Below are positions 53,741 through 62,946 of a DNA stretch of 64,000 nucleotides, one piece after another. Within the stretch, counting starts at the first letter, position 1; each line of letters opens with the position of its first letter. Source of the stretch: CAYRFF01 sp964436125 (GTDB lineage Bacteria > Bacteroidota > Bacteroidia > Chitinophagales > Saprospiraceae); contig CAYTBT010000003.1 of assembly GCA_964436125.1 (NCBI GenBank), forward strand, positions 80,034 to 144,033, in the 5' to 3' direction. The position numbers were made by a program, and so were the translations under genes. Under the pieces are notes generated by a model. It searched no databases and had not been told where the DNA came from. It worked only from the letters and a program-made list of their open reading frames with translations.

Positions 53741-54041
53741 TTTGTTGGGTCTTAAATCTGCGGAATCTTTTTTTTAGTTGTCATCTTGAAAGATTTATTG
53801 GTTAAACAATCTTCTAATGTAGGCAATATTTATTAAAAAGCTACCGTAGGTTTAGTCCAACAAACGGTTTTACAATATTCCTTCCTTTTTGTACCTTTGG
53901 TACAACGGAGGAAACATCGTAAAGCCACCGGAACGTTGTGTGCAAGGCTAAAGACCTATTCATCCAAACTTTAGCAAACAATTTTTGAAATAAAAATTAA
54001 TATGTTTGCCATACCAAAATATTTTTTAAGACAACAATATT
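53741..54041. other. Boundary of IS91 element and second attC-like site
   Basis: No gene. The imperfect palindrome GTACCTTTGGTAC (about 53891-53903) and the 27-bp repeat at 53917-53943 lie here. TATGTTTG at 54001-54008 fits a -7 element for the AraC gene, though TTTG at 53984-53987 is only 13 bp away. Confidence 0.5.
53902..53943. repeat. attC-like site (short form), direct repeat of 47992-48018
   Basis: ACAACG near 53903, CGTTGTGTGC at its end. The last 27 bp (53917-53943) are identical to 47992-48018. With the long-form site it brackets the RM genes and the IS91 element. Confidence 0.6.
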
Positions 54042-54902
54042 ATGGACATTACAAATTTTCCAGAACATTTATTTGAAAATAACTACACGGAGACATCAGA
54101 CCTACAAATTGCTAACTACGAAGTTTATAAACATTTTTCCAAAAATAAGATTAACCTAAACAAAAATGTATTCAGTTTTTTGTTGGACGGACAAAAGAAC
54201 ATTCACTTTTCAAATGACATCGTTTCGATAGATGATACACAATCCTTACTCCTTGCATCGGGAAATTTTTTAACAACAGAAATTGTAGGAGCAAATAGTT
54301 ATAGTTGCCTACTCTTTTTCTTTTCTCAAAAAAACATTAATGATTTTTTATTGAAATATGGGCATTTTTTTAACCCAAATGACTTTAATAAAGCAGCTAC
54401 CAGTAGTCCTTATTTCCTTATAGAAAAAGACAATTTTATTATCCATTTTATTAATTCTATTCAACAAATTTATGGCTTGAATCAAACAATCTCTCAAAAG
54501 ATTCTGGAATTGAAATTTGAAGAAATTATGCTGTATCTGGCTGATAAGTATGGGCAAAGATTTTTTGTTTATCTACATTCTTTGTTAATCAACGAAAGAG
54601 AATTATCTTTTAAAATGGTTATTGAAAAAAATCTGTACACGAGTTTGAATATTGATGAGGTCGCTTTTCTATGCAATATGAGCCTGTCTACTTTTAAGCG
54701 AAAATTCATACAATTATATCAAGAGTCTCCAGGAAAATGGTTTCAACTAAAACGGCTCAACAAAGCCCAAAAGTTATTGCTTAATAATGAAGCGACACCA
54801 TCAGAAATCTATATGGATTTTGGTTATAATAGCTTATCAAATTTTAGTACAGCCTTTAAAAATGAATTTGGTTACAGTCCAAAAAACATTATGAAAACTT
54901 GA
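54042..54902 (+). CDS. AraC-family transcriptional regulator
   Basis: 286 residues. The C-terminal two-HTH domain (about 190-286) shows YTSLNIDEVAFLCNMSLSTF, KRKFIQLYQESPGKWFQ and FGYNSLSNFSTAFKNEFGYSP. The N-terminal half is a ligand-binding-like beta/alpha region. It precedes the ABM monooxygenase gene on the same strand and is its likely regulator. Very AT-rich, typical of the flavobacterial-type cassette here. Confidence 0.9.
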   Translation: MDITNFPEHLFENNYTETSDLQIANYEVYKHFSKNKINLNKNVFSFLLDGQKNIHFSNDIVSIDDTQSLLLASGNFLTTEIVGANSYSCLLFFFSQKNINDFLLKYGHFFNPNDFNKAATSSPYFLIEKDNFIIHFINSIQQIYGLNQTISQKILELKFEEIMLYLADKYGQRFFVYLHSLLINERELSFKMVIEKNLYTSLNIDEVAFLCNMSLSTFKRKFIQLYQESPGKWFQLKRLNKAQKLLLNNEATPSEIYMDFGYNSLSNFSTAFKNEFGYSPKNIMKT

Positions 54903-54957
54903 CCTTTTTTCATAAGTTTTTGAACTAAATAAAAAAGCCTCACAAGCTTAAATGAGC

Positions 54958-54965
54958 TACATTTG
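54958..54965 (+). promoter_or_regulatory. Candidate -7 element for the ABM gene
   Basis: TACATTTG, matching TAnnTTTG, 38 bp before the ATG at 55003. No well-placed TTG, so an activator such as the AraC protein may be needed. Confidence 0.4.
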
Positions 54966-55002
54966 TTAAAACAAAATTGGTTTAATTAAAAAATAAAAAG
55001 AC

Positions 55003-55296
55003 ATGAAAAAATTAGGATTATTAGTTCGACTAGAAGCAAAAGCTGGAAAAGAAAAAAATGTTGAAGAGTTTATTACAAGTGCATTACCACTTGCTAATGA
55101 AGAAGCGGGCACTATTACATGGTATGCGTTCCGTATTGACGCTTCTACATTTGGCATTTTTGACACTTTTTCAGATGAAGAAGGCAGAGAAGCACATCTT
55201 GGTGGTAAGATTGCAAAGGCGTTAATGGAAAATGCACCTGAATTGTTGGCTACTTCACCATCTATTGAGAAATTGGACGTTTTAGCGGCTAAATAA
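55003..55296 (+). CDS. Antibiotic biosynthesis monooxygenase (ABM) domain protein
   Basis: 97 residues of a single ABM ferredoxin-like domain: GLLVRLEAKAGKEKNVEEFI, then EEAGTITWYAFRID and FGIFDTFSDEEGREAHLGGK. Such small dimers include quinol monooxygenases (YgiN-like) and many of unknown role. Paired with an AraC regulator, a quinone/electrophile response is plausible but unproven. Confidence 0.88.
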   Translation: MKKLGLLVRLEAKAGKEKNVEEFITSALPLANEEAGTITWYAFRIDASTFGIFDTFSDEEGREAHLGGKIAKALMENAPELLATSPSIEKLDVLAAK

Positions 55297-55416
55297 ACAT
55301 GCCACAATTATTCTAAAATGGCAGCCTGTCAAAGTTCTGTAAAGGAATTTGTACAGGCTTCCTATGTTTAAAACAGCGTGGAAATAAATTAAGCTTAGAC
55401 TGACGAAGAAGCCCAG

Positions 55417-55775
55417 CACAACAACTAGCGTTTCGTTGCGCCCGCAGGGTGAACAATGAAACGCCCTGTTGGACGGAACCTCTACAAGGTGACTCCTATG
55501 GAATTATCAATATGTACCTTTGGGGATTTAAGCGGAATAGATACCGCTTGTGAAGAGGAATAAGAGGATAGACTGTCTTAAAACCGGATTTTTATCCTTA
55601 TTTCATCTCCCGATAGCTATCAGGAAAGCATACCTCCCCTTACCCATTCTACGAGGTCTGCAGAACAGGGACAGCTGAACGAAGCGATAAATATGCCTGT
55701 GGTGGTCCTCTTACTCCAAAATTATGGATGAGTAGTAAATTTCCGACTTTACAACACGGACATTTATGCAGACAA
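55417..55775. repeat. Truncated IS91 end, copy B
   Basis: Matches 51093-51444 with a constant offset of 4324 and only a few base differences (for example around 55720-55733). It includes the terminal hairpin and the last about 125 bp of a transposase gene (stop at 55649), then ends at about 55768-55775. Same orientation as copy A. Confidence 0.85.
55649..55775 (-). pseudogene. 3' fragment of IS91-family transposase
   Basis: Equivalent to the last about 40 codons of the transposase at 51325. The rest is missing. It is a remnant of an element deleted or transposed at one end. Confidence 0.75.
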
Positions 55776-55821
55776 AGACACATTTCTTGTATTAAATCTT
55801 ACAATTCCCTATCTTTTCTCC

Positions 55822-57738
55822 ATGAAAAAGGAGCAGGGAAAGAAAAAGCAGAGGCGCATACAGAGCAAAAGGCCACTACTGACCAAAACCGGCTATATCG
55901 GCTTGGCTTTGATTGCTGTTTTAACACTTGTCAGTTTTTATCCGGTCTTCAATGCGGGATTTGTCAACTGGGACGATTCTAAGAACATCTTAGAGAACAG
56001 CAATGTGTGGTCGCTGAGCATGGAAAATATCCGCGCAATCTTTACTGAAACCGTCATCGGCAATTATAATCCACTGACAATTTTGACCTTCGCCCTTGAA
56101 TATGCGATTTCAGCTGACAACCCATTCCTATATCACCTGGATAATGTCATCTTGCACATATTGAATGTTTTCCTCGTGTTTTTACTAGCACGACGCTTAA
56201 AATTAAGCACTTATGCAGCTCTTTTTCTTACAGCGCTCTATGCAATTCAACCGATGCGTGTCGAATCAGTCGCCTGGATAACCGAACGCAAAGACGTCTT
56301 ATTTGCGGCTTTTTATTTTGCCTCAATTCACTTGTATCTTTCATATAAACAGAAGCGCAAGATTGGGCTATATATCCTCAGTATTCTTCTTATGCTTTTA
56401 GCCTGCCTGAGCAAGATTCAGGCCGTCACTCTCCCACTATCGCTCTTGCTTATCGATATGTATATGCATAAAAAAGCCAATTGGCAACAATGGATAAAAG
56501 AGAAAATCCCATATTTCATCCTAGCCTTGTGTTTTGGCTTGCTCGGCATCTATTTTCTCCATCAAGAAGGCACTTTAAATCAAGCAAGCATTCATATAAG
56601 TTCCTTTGAGCGCTTTATCCTCGGCTTTTACAGCCTGTCTGTTTACCTCATTAAGAGTTTGATTCCCTATGAAATGGTCGCTATTTATCCATATCCTACC
56701 CCACTGAAGGCAATTCATTACATACTCTCAATCCTCGGCATAGCAAGCCTTGCAGGAATCATATATCTCTGGTTCAGTAAGCATAAAGTCCTGCGTTTTG
56801 GCTTGACATTTTTCTTTGTCAATATTATGTTTCTCCTTCAATTTGTCGGTGCGGGCCAAGGTCTGACAGCCGATAGGTTTACCTACATTCCATATTTTGG
56901 CCTCTTCTTCATATTCGCTTATTTCTGGGATAGGGCTCGTAAAAACAAGCTGCTAGTCAACAGCTATATCTGGAATATAAGCGCAATTGTCCTTCTCCTC
57001 CTCTACTCTTTTCTCACATTTCAACAGAGCCAAGTCTGGCACAACTCTGAAACTCTGTGGAAGCATCAGTTGAAATACTATAAAAACATTCCCTTACCCG
57101 CTTGTAATCTCGCCAATTATCTCCGCGATCAAGGACGCTATGAAGAAGCGATGGAATACTATAACGAGTCGATGAATCTTGCTCCACGTCGTGCGATGAC
57201 GAGAAATAGCCGCGGTAAGCTCTACTTCACCCTCGGGAAATATCAACAAGCACTCCAAGACTACAATATCGCGCTCGATGTAGAACCGCATAATGCCGAA
57301 TATCTCTCCAATAAAGGTGCCGCACTTGGCTATTTGCAACAGTTTCATAAATCACTCAATTATTTTAATAAAAGTATTCAAGCAGATCCCACTTATCTTT
57401 CCGCTTACGCAAATCGCGCCTACACTTACTTCAAGCTCAAAAACTACGAGAAAGCTTACAAGGACTTCGCCTTTTCCCTAGAACATTCCGGTCCATCAGC
57501 AGCACTTTATTCAATGATGGCACGATGCTCCCGTCTCATGGGACAGAATCAACGAGCTCTGAATGAAATTACACAAGCTATCTCCATGAATAATAGCGGC
57601 ACATATTATGTTATTCAAGCAGTTATTTTAAATCAGCTCAATCGAAAAGCCGAGGCGAAACAAGCTATACGCACCGCAGAAAGAATGGGCACAGATGTGA
57701 ATTCTCAGGTAAAAGATATTATCTTTGGCAATAAATGA
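55822..57738 (+). CDS. TMTC-like polytopic membrane protein with TPR repeats
   Basis: 638 residues. After a basic N-terminus, about 11 hydrophobic helices start with the GT-C-type motif FVNWDDSKNILEN (Asp-Asp in the first loop). RVESVAWITERKDVLFAAFYF is a second family hallmark. From about 430, TPR-like repeats occur (GRYEEAMEYYNESMNLAPRR, GKYQQALQDYNIALDVEPHN). Family members in animals are O-mannosyltransferases. Bacterial ones probably add sugars in the envelope, which is inferred. The ATG is only about 47 bp from the IS91 remnant, but the N-terminus looks complete. Confidence 0.8.
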   Translation: MKKEQGKKKQRRIQSKRPLLTKTGYIGLALIAVLTLVSFYPVFNAGFVNWDDSKNILENSNVWSLSMENIRAIFTETVIGNYNPLTILTFALEYAISADNPFLYHLDNVILHILNVFLVFLLARRLKLSTYAALFLTALYAIQPMRVESVAWITERKDVLFAAFYFASIHLYLSYKQKRKIGLYILSILLMLLACLSKIQAVTLPLSLLLIDMYMHKKANWQQWIKEKIPYFILALCFGLLGIYFLHQEGTLNQASIHISSFERFILGFYSLSVYLIKSLIPYEMVAIYPYPTPLKAIHYILSILGIASLAGIIYLWFSKHKVLRFGLTFFFVNIMFLLQFVGAGQGLTADRFTYIPYFGLFFIFAYFWDRARKNKLLVNSYIWNISAIVLLLLYSFLTFQQSQVWHNSETLWKHQLKYYKNIPLPACNLANYLRDQGRYEEAMEYYNESMNLAPRRAMTRNSRGKLYFTLGKYQQALQDYNIALDVEPHNAEYLSNKGAALGYLQQFHKSLNYFNKSIQADPTYLSAYANRAYTYFKLKNYEKAYKDFAFSLEHSGPSAALYSMMARCSRLMGQNQRALNEITQAISMNNSGTYYVIQAVILNQLNRKAEAKQAIRTAERMGTDVNSQVKDIIFGNK

Positions 57739-57998
57739 GTCATACGTCGGGAGTCGTAAGTCATATAAAGTAAATACTGTACTTTCCAGGCTAAGTTGTG
57801 GTATAAACTATCTTTAGGGTACAGGACAAATAATAGAGGTAGAATGTGCTTAAATGACTGCGGTGACATTCTTATAAGTATTATGTCAAGCAGCATTATG
57901 GCTCGATGATTTACGACTTAATAAAAATACGGATTAGCCCGCTGAAGGCAAGATGACAAAATATGAACTAAAATTTTAAGGTACTGCCTGTAGAAAAT

Positions 57999-59663
57999 AT
58001 GCTGAAGAGTCTCTACATAAAAAATTATGCGATTATCGAGGAAATCACACTTCAGTTTCCCGATGGTCTAACGATTATCACGGGGGAAACCGGGTCGGGG
58101 AAGTCGATTATGCTGGGCGCACTGGGACTTATCCTCGGTGATAGAGCGGATTCCGATAAACTCTATCATAAAGCATCAAAATGTATCGTAGAAGCACAGT
58201 ATGACCTCCGGCGATACAATCTACAAGGATTTTTCACAGAACACGACTTTGATTACGATGATGAGCTCATCTTGCGTAGAGAAATCAGCCCCAAAGGGAA
58301 ATCACGTGCCTTCATCAACGATACACCTGCCTTGCTTAAAGACTTGAGGCTGCTCGGAAAGCAACTTATTCAGCAGCACAGGCAATTTGACACGATGGAG
58401 ATTACTGAATCGACCTATCAACTCAAGTTATTGGACGCGATGGCTGAACAGGGGGATTTACTCCACGACTATTCTTTAAAATATAGAGAACGGGAAGAGC
58501 TTCTTTCATCGATTAAAGCCATTGAAGAACAGAGGAATAATGCACTGAAAGAACAAGATTATATCGCCTTTCAGCTACAAGAAATAGAAGAACTCCAACT
58601 CGATCGGGCTGAGGTCAGCACGATTGATGCAGAATATCAACGTCTTCAGCATGCTGATGATATTGTAGAAATTCTCTCAAGCTTTACCGGTGAGCTCACG
58701 GAAGGAGATTATTCTATTCTTGACAGGATACGAGGATTGCGTAGCAATCTGGATAAACTGGATACATATTTGCCGGAAGGCAGCGAAATAATCAAGCGAC
58801 TGGAGGCCGGCATTCTTGAACTGGAAGACTTGGGTCAATATGCCATAGAAATCGGGGAATCGGTGGAAAGGGAACCGGAGAAACTAGAACTCATCAGCGC
58901 ACAGATTGATGGCTTGCAGAGGCTGGTAAAAAAGCATCAACTCGAGAGTTATGAAGAGATATTTGACTTAAAGGAAGAGCTGGAAGCGAGTCTTACAGAT
59001 ATTGAAGAGAGCTCGGAACGACTGGAAGAAGCGGAACGACATTTGCGGAAGCTGGATAAAACACTGGAATTACTGGCTGATGAGCTCCATAAAAACAGGA
59101 AGGCACTCCTGCCTGAGCTGGAAAAAGCGGTCAAGGAACAGTTGAGCTTGCTTGCGATGCCGTATGGGCAGTTTAAGATTGAGCTTGAGCAGTCGGATGA
59201 GCTCGGGAGAGCCGGGAAAGATAAGGCGCACTTCCTATTCAATGCCAATAAAGGTGGCGAGTTACAGGAGTTAAAGCAGGTTGCTTCAGGCGGGGAAATG
59301 TCGCGCCTTGCCCTCGTATTGAGCTCACTCGTAGCCAAGTCAATGACATTGCCTACATTGATATTTGACGAGATTGACAGCGGTGTATCCGGTGATGTGG
59401 CATTAAAAATGGGCAAAATCTTAAAGGAACTCTCCCAAGAACATCAAGTGATTGTGATTACACATTCGCCGCAGATTGCTGCACAAGGTGATGTCCACTA
59501 CTACGTGTCAAAACGCGTGGATGAAAATCGCACCTATGCGGAAATCAATATGCTGAAAGATGCGGAAAGGACAGATAAAATTGCTATAATGCTGAGCCAA
59601 AAACCTCCGACGGAGGCGGCTCGGAAAAATGCAGAAGAACTATTAAACTATAAATTTATTTAA
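57999..59663 (+). CDS. recN: DNA repair protein RecN
   Basis: 554-residue SMC-like ATPase: Walker A GETGSGKS (29-36), long coiled coil (about 150-370), signature ASGGEMSRLAL and Walker B LIFDEIDSGVSG, then VITHSPQIAAQ. It acts in double-strand break repair with RecA. The gene is separated from fabI by 3 bp. Confidence 0.97.
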   Translation: MLKSLYIKNYAIIEEITLQFPDGLTIITGETGSGKSIMLGALGLILGDRADSDKLYHKASKCIVEAQYDLRRYNLQGFFTEHDFDYDDELILRREISPKGKSRAFINDTPALLKDLRLLGKQLIQQHRQFDTMEITESTYQLKLLDAMAEQGDLLHDYSLKYREREELLSSIKAIEEQRNNALKEQDYIAFQLQEIEELQLDRAEVSTIDAEYQRLQHADDIVEILSSFTGELTEGDYSILDRIRGLRSNLDKLDTYLPEGSEIIKRLEAGILELEDLGQYAIEIGESVEREPEKLELISAQIDGLQRLVKKHQLESYEEIFDLKEELEASLTDIEESSERLEEAERHLRKLDKTLELLADELHKNRKALLPELEKAVKEQLSLLAMPYGQFKIELEQSDELGRAGKDKAHFLFNANKGGELQELKQVASGGEMSRLALVLSSLVAKSMTLPTLIFDEIDSGVSGDVALKMGKILKELSQEHQVIVITHSPQIAAQGDVHYYVSKRVDENRTYAEINMLKDAERTDKIAIMLSQKPPTEAARKNAEELLNYKFI

Positions 59664-59666
59664 ACA

Positions 59667-60488
59667 ATGGCGTACAACTTACTTAAAGGGAAAAAAGGAA
59701 TCATATTTGGAGCTCTTGACAATCAATCAATTGCATGGAAAGTGGCGGAAAGATGTCACGAAGAAGGAGCAGAAATTGTCCTTACCAATGCACCTGTTGC
59801 ACTCAGATTTGGGAAGATTAAGGACCTCAGCGAACAGCTCAATTGCGAGCTCATCCCTGCAGATGCTACCTCGATGGATGATCTCAATGAGCTATTTGAG
59901 AAATCGATGGAAGTACTGGGAGGAAAGATTGATTTTATCCTGCATTCGATAGGAATGTCGGTAAATGTCCGAAAAGGTAATCCCTATACGGACTTAAATC
60001 ACGACTGGATGATGAAAACACTCGACGTTTCTTCCGTATCAATGCATAAAATGTTGCAATCAGCCTATAATCTCGATGCGATAAATGAAGGTGGTTCTGT
60101 TGTTGCATTGACCTTCATTGCTTCGCAACGGACCTTCCCTTCTTACTCAGAGATGGCAGAAAGCAAGGCATTGCTAGAGAGCTTTGCCAGGAGCTTCGGT
60201 TATCATTATGGCGTAAAAAATGCTGTGCGGATAAATACCGTATCGCAATCACCGACAATGACCACCGCCGGTTCAGGTGTGTCGGGATTTGATGCCTTCT
60301 TTAAATATGCCGATGATATGTCACCCCTCGGAAATGCAAGCGCTGACGATTGTGCTAATTTCTGTGTTACGATGTTCAGCGATCTCACTAGAAAGGTCAC
60401 AATGCAGAACATCTATCACGATGGTGGATTCTCCAGCATGGGAATTAATCCTGCAATATTCGATGCATTAAATGAAGGTGAATCTTAA
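59667..60488 (+). CDS. fabI: Enoyl-[acyl-carrier-protein] reductase FabI
   Basis: 273-residue SDR enzyme of fatty-acid elongation, NAD(P)H-dependent. The N-terminal cofactor region GIIFGALDNQSIAW and the catalytic Tyr-x6-Lys in YSEMAESK are seen. DFILHSIGMS and NTVSQSPTMTTAG are typical of FabI. Followed by a strong terminator. Confidence 0.95.
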   Translation: MAYNLLKGKKGIIFGALDNQSIAWKVAERCHEEGAEIVLTNAPVALRFGKIKDLSEQLNCELIPADATSMDDLNELFEKSMEVLGGKIDFILHSIGMSVNVRKGNPYTDLNHDWMMKTLDVSSVSMHKMLQSAYNLDAINEGGSVVALTFIASQRTFPSYSEMAESKALLESFARSFGYHYGVKNAVRINTVSQSPTMTTAGSGVSGFDAFFKYADDMSPLGNASADDCANFCVTMFSDLTRKVTMQNIYHDGGFSSMGINPAIFDALNEGES

Positions 60489-60518
60489 ATCTTATACATA
60501 TCCTTGATAGAATGATGG

Positions 60519-60558
60519 AATCCCGATGGAAGACTTGTTCTATCGGGATTTTTTTTTT
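60519..60558 (+). terminator. Rho-independent terminator after fabI
   Basis: AATCCCGAT (60519-60527) pairs with ATCGGGATT (60542-60550) over a 14-nt loop and is followed by about nine T. It ends the recN-fabI transcript. Confidence 0.9.
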
Positions 60559-60660
60559 AGAGCCTGCAGAAAATTATCCTCCGGATCGAATATCACTCAG
60601 GAATAAAAAATGATTGTTAACTAGTGGTTGAAAACGGTCAACGTTATTTAGGCATGGACA

Positions 60661-60798
60661 GAACAATGAGCAATGAACAATGAGCAATGAACAATGAGCC
60701 GATTACCTATCACCGATTACCGATCACCCGTTACCGATTACCGATCACCGATTACCGATCACCGATTACCGATTACCCGTTACCGATTACCCGTCATA
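60661..60798. repeat. Low-complexity repeat block (CAATGAGC and CGATTACC families)
   Basis: GAACAATGAGCAAT-type repeats (60661-60699) pass into CGATTACCGATCACC-type repeats (60700-60798). Read in reverse, the junction GGTAATCGGCTCATTG equals that at about 37332-37347, so both loci share the same composite order. Confidence 0.8.
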
Positions 60799-60944
60799 AC
60801 CCATCTTCCATAACCGCCTCCAAGCCCGATTATGCGCTCCATTGGTCTGATAAAAAAGACCTACTATCGAATAAATTGTTAAAAAAGAACCAAGAATATT
60901 TACTTGACAGCTATATTAGGGTTGATTTACGCTAGAAACATAAA

Positions 60945-61119
60945 ACCCAAATCATGCAATAGAAATTGAAGATAAGCACAAAAGCCTTTGAATACAAGCA
61001 CTTGCTCGAATTTGGTTCTCACCGTAGTCTTACTACGATTCCGAGCCAAATTCTTGCGCGAGCCCTTGTCTCCTGTGGCTTTTGCACTTCCTTTTGCATT
61101 TCTATTGCACGTTTTGGGT
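60945..61119. repeat. 175-bp palindromic mobile repeat, copy 2
   Basis: Same length and nearly the same sequence as 30783-30957, including the central CGTAGT-CTT-ACTACG hairpin. Flanked by AAA on both sides. Lies just upstream of the kinase gene, where it may affect expression. Confidence 0.85.
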
Positions 61120-61166
61120 AAAAGCAGTAGACAGATGTCCTGCCACAAACAGATATGCAATAATCT

Positions 61167-62219
61167 ATGAAGGAAAAGCTCCTTAACATACTCTATAGCA
61201 GGGGATTTGCCCATATACTCTTTTGGCTTATTGCCATAAGCGTATTGCTCATCCTTTATTATGACAGCGGCGACCCATTCCGCTCCACGGTGAGTTTTAT
61301 TGTGATAATCCTGTGCCTTGCTGTTCTGATTTATTTCAATATTCTCTTCTTAATACCCCGCTTCCTCAGTAAGAAAAGGATAATTTTATATGGTCTTTTC
61401 CTCATTCTCGCTACACTATTAATCGCACCCATCCGCACCTTGTTAAATTACTATATTTATACAGGACATTACCAGATTCAGCAAGAAATCATTGATTCTC
61501 ACTGGGCAATATTTACGGCAATGCTTGTAATAACTATCGGCTCAACGATAGGAAAAATAGTTTTGGATTGGTTTCAGAAAGAACGTGAACTGCGCATTAT
61601 GGAAAATGAAACGATGCAGTCAGAGTTGCGCTTCCTCCGGGCTCAGATTAATCCCCACTTCCTCTTCAACACCTTAAATAGTTTATACGCATTAACTCTC
61701 AAAAAATCGGACCGAGCTCCCAATATCGTCATTAAACTCTCTGAGATAATGCGCTATATGCTCTATGAATGCAATGACAAGAAGGTAGCATTACAGAAAG
61801 AAATTGATTATATCCGGAACTACCTCGACCTTGAACGATTAAGACATAAGAATCAAGTAAGGATTGACCTGGATATAAAAGGCAATGTCGAAGGACAGAA
61901 AATAGCTCCACTCCTATTCAGTCCTTTTCTTGAAAATGCTTTTAAACACGGCTTGAACAAGCATATGTCTGAAGGATATATTAAGGTGCGCCTTACCGTC
62001 AATGGAAATGATTTAACTTTCAATATTGAAAACAGCAAACCGCCTGGTGATGTTGAGGAAGAAAAGAATGACGATACCCGGATATCCGGCGGCATAGGTT
62101 TAAAGAACGTCCGACGACGACTAGAACTCCTTTACCCGGGCGCACATAACTTGACCATTAAAGAAACAGAGGCATCTTATGCCATTTATCTCTCAATCAG
62201 CTTAAATAATTTACAATGA
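61167..62219 (+). CDS. LytS/YehU-type sensor histidine kinase
   Basis: 350 residues: four membrane helices (about 15-140), then a His_kinase domain with the phospho-acceptor His in INPHFLFNTLNSLYAL and ATPase motifs PLLFSPFLENAFKHG and SGGIGLKNVRRRLELLYP. It phosphorylates the LytTR regulator encoded next, whose ATG overlaps its stop by 4 bp. No extracellular sensor domain is present, so sensing is likely intramembrane. Confidence 0.93.
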   Translation: MKEKLLNILYSRGFAHILFWLIAISVLLILYYDSGDPFRSTVSFIVIILCLAVLIYFNILFLIPRFLSKKRIILYGLFLILATLLIAPIRTLLNYYIYTGHYQIQQEIIDSHWAIFTAMLVITIGSTIGKIVLDWFQKERELRIMENETMQSELRFLRAQINPHFLFNTLNSLYALTLKKSDRAPNIVIKLSEIMRYMLYECNDKKVALQKEIDYIRNYLDLERLRHKNQVRIDLDIKGNVEGQKIAPLLFSPFLENAFKHGLNKHMSEGYIKVRLTVNGNDLTFNIENSKPPGDVEEEKNDDTRISGGIGLKNVRRRLELLYPGAHNLTIKETEASYAIYLSISLNNLQ

Positions 62220-62944
62220 AAGAAAATTTGAATATTATAATCGTAGATGATGAACCTCTAGCGCGCGATGTGCTGGAAGCACACATTAAACGCATTCCGG
62301 AACTGAATCTCGTAGCAAGTTGCGAGGATGCCATTGAAGCCAATGATATTATCCGTAAATCATCGGTTGATATTGCACTTATGGACATTGAAATGCCTCA
62401 ACTCAGCGGCATTGAATTTGTCAAAATGCTTCAGACTCCACCCAAAATCATATTCACAACCGCTTATTCAGATTATGCGATTGAGGGATTTGAGCTCGAC
62501 GCGACAGATTACCTCCTGAAGCCCATTTCATTTGAGCGCTTTCTGAAGGCTATTAACCGCGCAACGGAAGAAATTGAGCTCTCTAATGCCAATAAACATA
62601 CCGATAATGAATCCGTAGATTATATCTATGTAAAAGCCGACAAAAAGCTTGTTAAAATCTCTTATGATGAAATCTTGTATATCGAAGGTTTAAAGGACTA
62701 CGTCATCATTAAACGCGATACCGATCGCATCATAACCTTGCAGACAATGAAATTCCTAGAGAAAACATTGCCTTCCGACAAATTTATCAGGATTCACCGT
62801 TCGTATATCATCGCTATCGATAGAATTGAAGCTGTCAATGGAAATATGGTGGAAATTATTGAAAAAGGTAAAACAACTACTCTGCCTGTCGGCAAAAGCT
62901 ATCGCGACGCACTTCTTGAACTCGTGGATAAAAACACGATTTAA
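62216..62944 (+). CDS. LytTR-family response regulator
   Basis: 242 residues: receiver domain (phospho-acceptor Asp57 in LMDIEMPQLSG) and a LytTR DNA-binding domain (about 140-240: FIRIHRSYIIAIDRIEAVNGN). LytTR proteins bind repeated short sites upstream of target genes. Partner of the preceding kinase. Confidence 0.95.
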   Translation: MKENLNIIIVDDEPLARDVLEAHIKRIPELNLVASCEDAIEANDIIRKSSVDIALMDIEMPQLSGIEFVKMLQTPPKIIFTTAYSDYAIEGFELDATDYLLKPISFERFLKAINRATEEIELSNANKHTDNESVDYIYVKADKKLVKISYDEILYIEGLKDYVIIKRDTDRIITLQTMKFLEKTLPSDKFIRIHRSYIIAIDRIEAVNGNMVEIIEKGKTTTLPVGKSYRDALLELVDKNTI

Positions 62945-62946
62945 GA

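Larger units (their letters stand above)
51093..53900 (-). mobile_element. IS91-family element with tyrosine recombinase, interrupted
   Basis: Two minus-strand genes, a tyrosine recombinase and an overlapping IS91 transposase, plus a terminal hairpin region. The transposase is split by the insertions at 52006-52054 and 52059-52423. The left end is defined by the second copy at 55417. The right end (terIS) is uncertain, somewhere near 53740-53916. Confidence 0.75.
55297..55821. other. Spacer holding truncated second IS91 end
   Basis: Apart from the IS91 remnant (55417-55775), only short unassigned sequence lies between the ABM and TMTC-like genes. Confidence 0.5.
60489..61166. other. Intergenic region with low-complexity block and repeat copy 2
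   Basis: Contains the terminator, the low-complexity block 60661-60798 and the 175-bp repeat 60945-61119. No gene is supported. The kinase promoter is not identified. Confidence 0.6.

Noticed and set aside
54001..54008. TATGTTTG as a full promoter for the AraC gene
   Set aside because: The -7 element is good, but the only TTTG is 13 bp away, too close for the consensus. Kept only as a note.
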